From NCBI GenBank assembly GCA_964469215.1, contig CAYXYB010000003.1:62001-126000 (forward strand): a DNA stretch of 64,000 nucleotides, read 5' to 3'. The notes beneath the pieces are model-generated. The model saw only the letters and a program-made list of their open reading frames with translations, was not told the DNA's origin and did no database searches. A program made the position numbers and the translations under genes. Shown one piece after another: positions 1 to 7,075 of this stretch (position 1 is its first letter; each line of letters opens with the position of its first letter). Source of the stretch: SKPS01 sp964469215. Its GTDB lineage: Bacteria; Bacteroidota; Bacteroidia; Bacteroidales; SKPS01.

Positions 1-37
1 TCATTTTCAGATTATTTCCAAATTCACAATCTTAAAT

Positions 38-45
38 TATCTTTA
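38..45 (+). promoter_or_regulatory. Possible -7 promoter element of the glycan cassette
   Basis: TATCTTTA lies 20 bases before the start codon at 66. It matches the Bacteroides -7 consensus TAnnTTTG at all but the last base. No convincing -33 TTTG is visible because the window starts just upstream. Confidence 0.3.
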
Positions 46-65
46 CCCCAATAAATAATAAATCA

Positions 66-3000
66 ATGTTTGCAATACTAAAACTATTTACCCTATTTCT
101 TTACTTTGGATTGATATACATTTCCCATATTTTGGGTAACGTTCCTGATACAATTATTGTCACCACTCACAATCGTACTACCGTGGTCACTGACCCTTCC
201 AAAGGGGTTAGGTCACATCAGGAATGGGGGCTCTTTCCTTCACCTGATGTGCAGATCCGGAAGATCATCATGAAGGTCACCTTTGGCTGCCCAGACACCA
301 TGCGCTGCGCCGACTGGGACTACTCAGACCGAATTGAACTTGTCCGTTCCGGTGGACCCATAGGCAAACGTTTGGGGTATGAGATTGGAAGGCTGATAAC
401 CCCTTACGGTGGTTTTTATGGCCGCAACTGGTCGTACACCTGGGAGGTGGATGTGACAGACTTCAGCATGATCCTCCGCGACAGCATATTGGTCGATTTT
501 ATCCATTCAGGGTACGAACCTGACAACGACCGTGGATGGCTGCTCACCCTCACCTTTGAAATAGTCATAGGGAAACCTGCACTGGTGCCGGTTGCGTTTA
601 CAGAACTTTTTGACGACCATTTCCCTTATGGCGACCCTGAGAAACCGATCCACGAGATTCTGACCCCGGAATCCTTCACCGCACACCCCGATGCAGCCTT
701 CGCCCGCCTACGTGTGATACAGACCGGCCACGGAATGGATGCTCCGGACAACTGCGCCGAGTTTTGCAGCAAGTACCGTGAGTTGTGGTACGATGGAAAA
801 CTGATTCAGAAGCGTCAGATGTGGAAGAAATGCGGCGACAATTCTGTATACCCCCAGGCAGGAACATGGATCTTCGATCGTGGAAACTGGTGCCCCGGGG
901 ATCTGCTGCAACCCGAACTTTTTGAACTCCCTGTGGAACCCGGGAAGCAGCACAATATTGCTTTCGTGATGGAACCATATACAGCCACACGGCAAAACAA
1001 CGGTCATCAGGTAATAAGTTCCTATGTCATTCAATACCGGAAATCTGAAGCCTTGCATGATGTGGCGCTGGAGGAGATTGTGGTTCCTTCACGGAAAAGT
1101 CTCCATTCGCGTCTCAATCCTGCTGCTGCAAACGGATTGGTAGTAGTCCGTAACATGGGGGCTGCAACGGTAAATGAGATGTTGATTGGCTATGGAACAC
1201 GCGGATTCGAGTTTCAGGAATACCATTGGAAAGGACACCTGGAGCCGTATCAGGCTGTTCAGGTCACCCTTCCCGGTCAGATACTCAGCCGTGGGGAAGA
1301 GGGTATATTTATGGCAACAGCCCTGAGCGTGAATGGTGTAAAAGACGAATACCCAGCCGATAATCAATTGCAAACCAGCTTCTCTCCCGCTCCTGTACAC
1401 GGACCGGTGCTTGTGTTTCGACTGGTCACAAACAATCAGCCTGAACATAACGGATGGAAGCTGGAAAGCCACAGTGGTGAGGTTATCAGGGAGGTGAGCC
1501 CCGGAGCACTGCAGCCAGCCACCATCTATAACGACACCTTTCGTCTGGCACCCGGTGCCTGGACACTCACACTCACCGACACTGCCGGCGACGGTCTCGA
1601 GTTCTGGTATAACGAAAAAGGGGGCATGGGAGAGGCATTGCTCCTCAATGACAGCGGAAACATTCTGAAAGCCTTTGAATCGGACTGTGGTTCAGGTTGG
1701 ATATATAATTTTAGTATCGGAGATAACCCTGTGCTGCCCAACCCTTCAGACAAGGCTGTCAGCGTTTATCCTTCACGCACTTCAACCACAACAACATTGC
1801 GCTATCTGGCAAATACAACCGGTAATGTAGTGGTGAAGCTGGTTAAAGATCCGGGCAATGAGGTGGTTGAAGAGCGCTGTTACCCTGACCTCAGGGATGG
1901 TGTATTTACATTTGATCTGACCCGGTTCCCCTATGGTCGCTTTTTTTTGGAGGTTCACAGGGATGGAACACAAATTTTCAAACGTCGCATCCGCTTCGTG
2001 GACCCACCTGCCCAGGTGCAGGAACATCCATACACATGGCCACAGGATCCCCTTGTGGCAGAAAAACTGGAGCAGTGGCAGGACTGGAAATTCGGGATCA
2101 TTATTCATTGGGGAGCTTATAGGAAGTGGAGTGTTGTGGAGAGCTGGAGCCTGTGCCCCGAAGATGAACCATGGTGCGTACGAAGTGGCCCCCTGTCTGA
2201 TCGTTATGAGGACTATGTGAGAGGATACGAAGGGATCAGGTGGTCATTCTATCCCGAAGAATTTAATCCGGAAGGCTGGGCAAAAGCGGCAGCGAATGCA
2301 GGAATGAAGTATCTGGTGTTCACAACCAAACATCACGACGGCTTTTGTATGTTTGATACAAAATTCACAGATTATCGAATAGCAGACAGCAGTTCAGCCT
2401 TTTCAACAAACCCCAGATCCAATATTGCTAAGGAGGTCTTTGATGCATTCAGAGCAGAAGGATTGGTAGCAGGGGTTTACTTCAGCAAACCGGACTGGCA
2501 CAACGACGACTACTGGTGGCCCTACTTTCCGGTGCAGGATCGCAATGTAAACTACGACCCAAAAAAGTATCCTGAGCGGTGGAAAAGGTTTCAGGACTTC
2601 ACCTATGCCCAGATCGAAGAGCTGATGACACAATATGGTGATGTTGACATCCTGTGGCTTGATGGTGGCTGGGTGAGGCCGGAAGGTAGCCTTACCGAAG
2701 AAACACGCCCCTGGTTGGGAAAGAACCAGTATTTGCAGGACATAAATATGCCGGCGATTGCCACAATGGCCAGGAAACACCAACCCGGCCTGCTGATTGT
2801 TGACCGCACCGTCCACGGAGAGTATGAAAACTACCGCACCCCTGAGCAGCAAATACCGGACAGGAAGCCCGACTATCCATGGGAGAGTTGCATCACACTG
2901 GGCGACAGTTGGTACCACACGGGACCTGCTGAAAGGTATAAGTCATCAACATGGGCAATACACACCCTGGTAAAAATTGTCGCCAAAGGTGGTAACCTCC

Positions 3001-3398
3001 TGCTGGGTGTGGGTCCTGATGCTTCAGGTGAACTGCCTGAGGAGGTTTACAAAACATTCCGGGAGATTGGAGAATGGATGAAGGTAAACTCCGAAGCTAT
3101 TTACAACACACGCCCGTTAGCTCCATATCAGGAGGAGAGTTTCTGCCATACCATGGCCAACGACAGCTCATTTAAATATCTTATTTTGTTGATCCCCGAA
3201 GGACAAACTGTTCCCGGAACCATAAACCTCCCTGCTGGCTTTCTTTCCAACCGGCAGTCAATAACCATGTTAGGTCATCCGGCCAGGCTACCTGTGAAAA
3301 TAATCAACGGAAAACCAACAGTGGCAATTCCGAAAAAGTTGAGCGCACATTATAAGAATACCCCTGCGGTGGTATTCAGGATTGAAATGAAAAAATGA
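66..3398 (+). CDS. PNGase F-like / GH29 alpha-L-fucosidase fusion protein
   Basis: This secreted 1110-residue protein joins two glycan-cleaving modules. Residues 1-25 form a hydrophobic signal or anchor. Residues about 30-328 resemble both beta-sandwich domains of peptide-N-glycosidase F: CADWD (D85) aligns with catalytic Asp60 of the Elizabethkingia enzyme, YEIGRLITPY follows as in PNGase F, and NCAEFC (E232) aligns with catalytic Glu206. The region equivalent to Glu118 does not align clearly. Residues about 440-560 hold a beta-rich domain with a DTAGDGL calcium-type loop. Residues about 563-645 look like a T9SS sorting domain placed internally. Residues about 655-1110 are GH29, with FGIIIHWG near 676 and the nucleophile motif LWLDGG (D866). 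PNGase F releases N-glycans from Asn; GH29 enzymes remove alpha-L-fucose. The next fucosidase gene begins 22 bases downstream. Domain assignment is strong; activity of the PNGase part is inferred. Confidence 0.88.
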   Translation: MFAILKLFTLFLYFGLIYISHILGNVPDTIIVTTHNRTTVVTDPSKGVRSHQEWGLFPSPDVQIRKIIMKVTFGCPDTMRCADWDYSDRIELVRSGGPIGKRLGYEIGRLITPYGGFYGRNWSYTWEVDVTDFSMILRDSILVDFIHSGYEPDNDRGWLLTLTFEIVIGKPALVPVAFTELFDDHFPYGDPEKPIHEILTPESFTAHPDAAFARLRVIQTGHGMDAPDNCAEFCSKYRELWYDGKLIQKRQMWKKCGDNSVYPQAGTWIFDRGNWCPGDLLQPELFELPVEPGKQHNIAFVMEPYTATRQNNGHQVISSYVIQYRKSEALHDVALEEIVVPSRKSLHSRLNPAAANGLVVVRNMGAATVNEMLIGYGTRGFEFQEYHWKGHLEPYQAVQVTLPGQILSRGEEGIFMATALSVNGVKDEYPADNQLQTSFSPAPVHGPVLVFRLVTNNQPEHNGWKLESHSGEVIREVSPGALQPATIYNDTFRLAPGAWTLTLTDTAGDGLEFWYNEKGGMGEALLLNDSGNILKAFESDCGSGWIYNFSIGDNPVLPNPSDKAVSVYPSRTSTTTTLRYLANTTGNVVVKLVKDPGNEVVEERCYPDLRDGVFTFDLTRFPYGRFFLEVHRDGTQIFKRRIRFVDPPAQVQEHPYTWPQDPLVAEKLEQWQDWKFGIIIHWGAYRKWSVVESWSLCPEDEPWCVRSGPLSDRYEDYVRGYEGIRWSFYPEEFNPEGWAKAAANAGMKYLVFTTKHHDGFCMFDTKFTDYRIADSSSAFSTNPRSNIAKEVFDAFRAEGLVAGVYFSKPDWHNDDYWWPYFPVQDRNVNYDPKKYPERWKRFQDFTYAQIEELMTQYGDVDILWLDGGWVRPEGSLTEETRPWLGKNQYLQDINMPAIATMARKHQPGLLIVDRTVHGEYENYRTPEQQIPDRKPDYPWESCITLGDSWYHTGPAERYKSSTWAIHTLVKIVAKGGNLLLGVGPDASGELPEEVYKTFREIGEWMKVNSEAIYNTRPLAPYQEESFCHTMANDSSFKYLILLIPEGQTVPGTINLPAGFLSNRQSITMLGHPARLPVKIINGKPTVAIPKKLSAHYKNTPAVVFRIEMKK

Positions 3399-3420
3399 AC
3401 CATATTATTCAATATATCAA

Positions 3421-4740
3421 ATGCTTATGAAACGTTACTTATATCTGCTTCTTATCATCAACCTGGTCTCTTCTGCTTCTGCCCAGCAAGATACTTCATC
3501 CAAACTTGAATGGTTCTCAAACGCCCGCCTGGGGATCTTTATCCACTGGGGTATTTATTCTGTGGATGGTGTTAGCGAGTCATGGTCATTTCACAATGGC
3601 AGAATACCTCATGAGGTTTACATGCAGCAGATCCAAAGATTCAGTGCGGAAGCATATTCCCCTTCGGAATGGGTGAATCTGATAAGACAAAGCGGTGCCA
3701 GGTATGCGGTGATAACATCCAAGCATCATGATGGTGTTGCACTATGGGATACCCGGGCAAACGATCTTAGCATCCCGAAAGTCTCTCCCGCTGCAAGAGA
3801 TGTTCTCACACCCTTTGTTGATGAACTTAAAAAAGCAGAGTTGAAAACAGGAATCTATTTCTCGCTAATAGACTGGACATATCCCGATTATCCCGGTTTT
3901 CTCAAAGATTCATCCCGGTATAAAGCGGAGGAAGACACAGTTCGCTGGAACCGGTATATGCACTTCTGCAACACTCAAATAGATGAACTTCTGCAAAGGT
4001 ACAACCCCGACCTTTGGTGGTTCGATGGCGACTGGGAACACCCGGCTGAACGTTGGAACGCACCAGGTATCCGTGCGAGGATCCTGTCCCGAAACCCCAT
4101 GGCCATTATCAACGGCCGACTGCAGGGGTACGGTGATTATGAAACTCCTGAACAGCATACCCCTGTAAATCCGCCTAATACACCTGCGTGGGAGCTTTGC
4201 ATGACCATCAATGATTCATGGGGGTATCAAAAAGCAGATACCAATTACAAAAGCCCCTACGAGATAATATCAATATTTGCAGATGTGGTCGGAATGGGAG
4301 GGAATCTGCTGCTCGATATCGGTCCGAAATCGGATGGAACCATCCCGCCGGAACAGGTTAACATTCTGAATCAAATGGGTAACTGGACAAGAAAACATGC
4401 CGAAGCCATCTTCGACACCCGAAAAGGATTGCCCTATGGTCACTTCTACGGTCCATCAACCCTCTCTGCCGACTCCACTACCCTGTACCTTTTCTTGTCA
4501 CATGGAGCCAGTAATAATGTAGTTATCAAGGGATTGAGGAACGAAATAAAAAGGATCGAGGTGCTGGGAACCGGAAAAACCCTTCACTATAAAATAGTCG
4601 GCAAGATATCGTGGAGCTGGGTACCCGGTTTGGTTTTCATTGATATCCCAAAGGAACATCATGACCCTTACATTACAGTGCTGAAAGTTGAATTAGATGG
4701 ACCGGTATGGCTCTACCGTGGGAAGGGTGGGTTTAATTAA
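3421..4740 (+). CDS. Secreted GH29 alpha-L-fucosidase
   Basis: A single-domain retaining alpha-L-fucosidase of 439 residues, a usual length for GH29. A signal peptide (MKRYLYLLL...SASAQ) precedes the catalytic barrel, which starts with LGIFIHWG. The motif LWWFDGDW carries the expected nucleophile D202. TSKHHDG and GNLLLDIGP are further GH29 family segments. The first ATG is at 3421; an ATG two codons on (3427) gives a more typical lysine-led signal peptide. It is the middle gene of a tight three-gene set, and its catalytic domain is clearly divergent from the GH29 half of the preceding fusion, which suggests different linkage or aglycone preference. The secretion signal places it in the periplasm or outside the cell. 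Confidence 0.92.
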   Translation: MLMKRYLYLLLIINLVSSASAQQDTSSKLEWFSNARLGIFIHWGIYSVDGVSESWSFHNGRIPHEVYMQQIQRFSAEAYSPSEWVNLIRQSGARYAVITSKHHDGVALWDTRANDLSIPKVSPAARDVLTPFVDELKKAELKTGIYFSLIDWTYPDYPGFLKDSSRYKAEEDTVRWNRYMHFCNTQIDELLQRYNPDLWWFDGDWEHPAERWNAPGIRARILSRNPMAIINGRLQGYGDYETPEQHTPVNPPNTPAWELCMTINDSWGYQKADTNYKSPYEIISIFADVVGMGGNLLLDIGPKSDGTIPPEQVNILNQMGNWTRKHAEAIFDTRKGLPYGHFYGPSTLSADSTTLYLFLSHGASNNVVIKGLRNEIKRIEVLGTGKTLHYKIVGKISWSWVPGLVFIDIPKEHHDPYITVLKVELDGPVWLYRGKGGFN

Positions 4741-4765
4741 AAATTGATTGTCTAAAGTTTTATAT

Positions 4766-7030
4766 ATGAGATCAATAATAAGGTTTACTTTAAGTTCGAT
4801 ACAACTCGCCATCCTCTTTCTGGCTTTAACCCTGGAGTCAGTAATAGCCCAGTTCCCTCTGGTAAATGATAGTGGTACAGGTGCGGTTATTGTTTGTCAG
4901 ACGAGAAGCGATACACTTACTGTGCTTGCTGCTAAAGAATTACAGGCATACATTTCCCGAATCTCAGGTGTGCAGCTTCCAATCTCTGAAAAGAATGGGA
5001 GAATCAGCCATCCAAACGTTTATTTAGGAAAATCTTTTCTGCCGGCAAACCAACTCAAACGACTTGAGTCCGACCCGATGCAGGAGGCATTTATAATATA
5101 CTCTGAAAAGAACCGTCTCTTTATGGCAGGCAAACAACCCATTGGTGACTTATACGCAGTGTACACATTGCTGGAAGAATTCCTTGGGTGTGTAAAATTC
5201 AACGCAGATGAGATGCTTGTGCCCCTTCAGAAGAGCATTGTGGTGCCTCACATGGACAGAATCTGGTCTCCTGCCTTTAGCTTCCGGATTCCCTCCTTTA
5301 AGGATAGGTGGAACTCAGGTTTTTGTCACTGGCATAAAGTGAACACTTTCAGCGACTGGGGCAGGTGGTGGGTGCATTCGTTTCATCGCCTGGTACCTCC
5401 CGAAGTATATTTTGATGAGCATCCGGAGTATTTTGCTCTTGTGGATGGCCGAAGATTGCAGGATGGACAGCTCTGCCTGGGAAATCCGGAAGTGATTGAA
5501 CTATTAAAGACTAACCTTGGCCGGGAGATTGAGCTGAACCCCACAGCAAATTACTGGTCTGTCTCTCAAAACGACTGCTATAACTATTGTGAGTGTGATC
5601 TTTGTCAGAAGATTTACGACGATTACGGCAGCTTTTCAGGAGCCTATATATATATGTCAAATGAGCTTGCCAAGGCATTCCCCGAAAAACAGATATCCAC
5701 CCTGGCTTACCAGTTCACCAGAAAAGCCCCCTCGGGGATTGCCCCATTACCCAACGTAAACATTATGTTCTGCTCAATAGAGTGTAACCGTAGCATGCCC
5801 CTTGAAGAAGATCACAGAAGCTCGGATTTTGTTAAGGATTTGAAAGCATGGGCAACAATTACAGGAAATATTTTTGTGTGGGATTATGTGGTTCAGTTCA
5901 GGAACTACCTCACACCATTTCCTAATTTCCATGTGCTGCAGCCCAATATTCAATTCTTTCGTGAACAGGGTGGCAAAATGATGTTTCAACAGGGAAGTGG
6001 CCAAAACTGGTCTGATCTTTCCGATCTGAAACAGTATCTGATAGCTAAGCTTCTGTGGAATCCCGACCTGGATGCCGATTCAGTGATCAACCGTTTTATA
6101 GCAGCTTATTACGGAGGAGCTGCTCTTTACATCCGTGAATACTTCGATCTTACACATGCCGCAATCCGGGGTGTTGAGAAAGAACAACGGCTCGATATCT
6201 ATGGTTTTCCGGTATTCTATAAAGATGCACATCTAACTGCTGATCTGTTGCTGACCTATGACCAGCTTATGCAGAAAGCTGAACAGGCAGTTTCAAAGGA
6301 CTCTGTTCTGCTGACGAGGGTTTGGAGGGCACGGCTGCCTGTCAACTTTGCTATCCTGGATCTGGCCCTGAACACATATCTTCCTCCGTGGCCTGCAGTG
6401 TTGAATAACAAAACAAATCCGCTGTTAACAGAACGTCTGGATCGTTTTGTGGAACGATGTCAAAGCACCGGCATTAAGGCCATCAACGAAAGAAACCTTA
6501 GCCCTGAGGCTTACAGGGATTATGCCATCGGTCTGCTTCAAAAGATGGTATCACCAAACCATCTCGACGATGCCTCTGTAAAGATTCAGACACAATACAG
6601 CCACAAATATCCTGTCGGAGGTGAAAAAGCTCTTAATGACAGGCTTATGGGTGGCCTGAGTTACCATTTTAACTGGCTGGGATTTGAGGGTGAGGACATG
6701 GTGGTGGAAGCTACTTTTCCGTTACCTGTTAACGCATCCGCCGTTTCTATGAACTTTATGCACGCGGTAGAGTCCTGGATATTCCTTCCTTATCGTCTTA
6801 GTGTCGATGTATCGACAGATGGTGTCATGTTCAACGAGGTGGCAGTAATGGATATTGACAATTCAGATCGCAACTATCTGGACAGGTCTGTACCTTTTCG
6901 GTTGACTTTTCAGCCACAGGAGGTTAAGGCGATAAGGATCACAGCCCTTTCGATGAAAACCTGCCCAGAATGGCACCGCGGTTTCGGAAAGCCCTCCTGG
7001 ATATTTATCGATGAATTGATTGTGGAGTGA
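4766..7030 (+). CDS. DUF4838 family glycoside hydrolase (GH163-like), secreted
   Basis: About 754 residues. The ATG at 4766 is chosen over a TTG at 4748 because it starts a clean signal peptide (MRSIIRFTLSS...SVIAQ). An N-terminal alpha/beta domain of the kind seen in GH20/GH67 enzymes (about 30-150) is followed by the DUF4838 region with SVSQND...CECDLCQ, MFCSIECNR and IFVWDYVVQFRNY. The last roughly 140 residues look like a discoidin (F5/8 type C) carbohydrate-binding domain. From memory, the DUF4838 family was reclassified as GH163 after a gut Bacteroides member was shown to be an endo-beta-N-acetylglucosaminidase on complex N-glycans. The neighbours here, PNGase F-like and fucosidases, fit that role. 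Substrate is inferred, not shown. The start lies 25 bases after the fucosidase stop, so co-transcription is likely. Confidence 0.8.
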   Translation: MRSIIRFTLSSIQLAILFLALTLESVIAQFPLVNDSGTGAVIVCQTRSDTLTVLAAKELQAYISRISGVQLPISEKNGRISHPNVYLGKSFLPANQLKRLESDPMQEAFIIYSEKNRLFMAGKQPIGDLYAVYTLLEEFLGCVKFNADEMLVPLQKSIVVPHMDRIWSPAFSFRIPSFKDRWNSGFCHWHKVNTFSDWGRWWVHSFHRLVPPEVYFDEHPEYFALVDGRRLQDGQLCLGNPEVIELLKTNLGREIELNPTANYWSVSQNDCYNYCECDLCQKIYDDYGSFSGAYIYMSNELAKAFPEKQISTLAYQFTRKAPSGIAPLPNVNIMFCSIECNRSMPLEEDHRSSDFVKDLKAWATITGNIFVWDYVVQFRNYLTPFPNFHVLQPNIQFFREQGGKMMFQQGSGQNWSDLSDLKQYLIAKLLWNPDLDADSVINRFIAAYYGGAALYIREYFDLTHAAIRGVEKEQRLDIYGFPVFYKDAHLTADLLLTYDQLMQKAEQAVSKDSVLLTRVWRARLPVNFAILDLALNTYLPPWPAVLNNKTNPLLTERLDRFVERCQSTGIKAINERNLSPEAYRDYAIGLLQKMVSPNHLDDASVKIQTQYSHKYPVGGEKALNDRLMGGLSYHFNWLGFEGEDMVVEATFPLPVNASAVSMNFMHAVESWIFLPYRLSVDVSTDGVMFNEVAVMDIDNSDRNYLDRSVPFRLTFQPQEVKAIRITALSMKTCPEWHRGFGKPSWIFIDELIVE

Positions 7031-7075
7031 GTGATGTTCATTGATGATTTCCTCCATTTTTCCTACTTTTACCCC

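Noticed and set aside
676..1058. Long open frames antisense to the PNGase-fucosidase gene
   Set aside because: They lie inside a well-supported gene with strong domain matches and have no recognisable protein features; they follow from its higher GC content.
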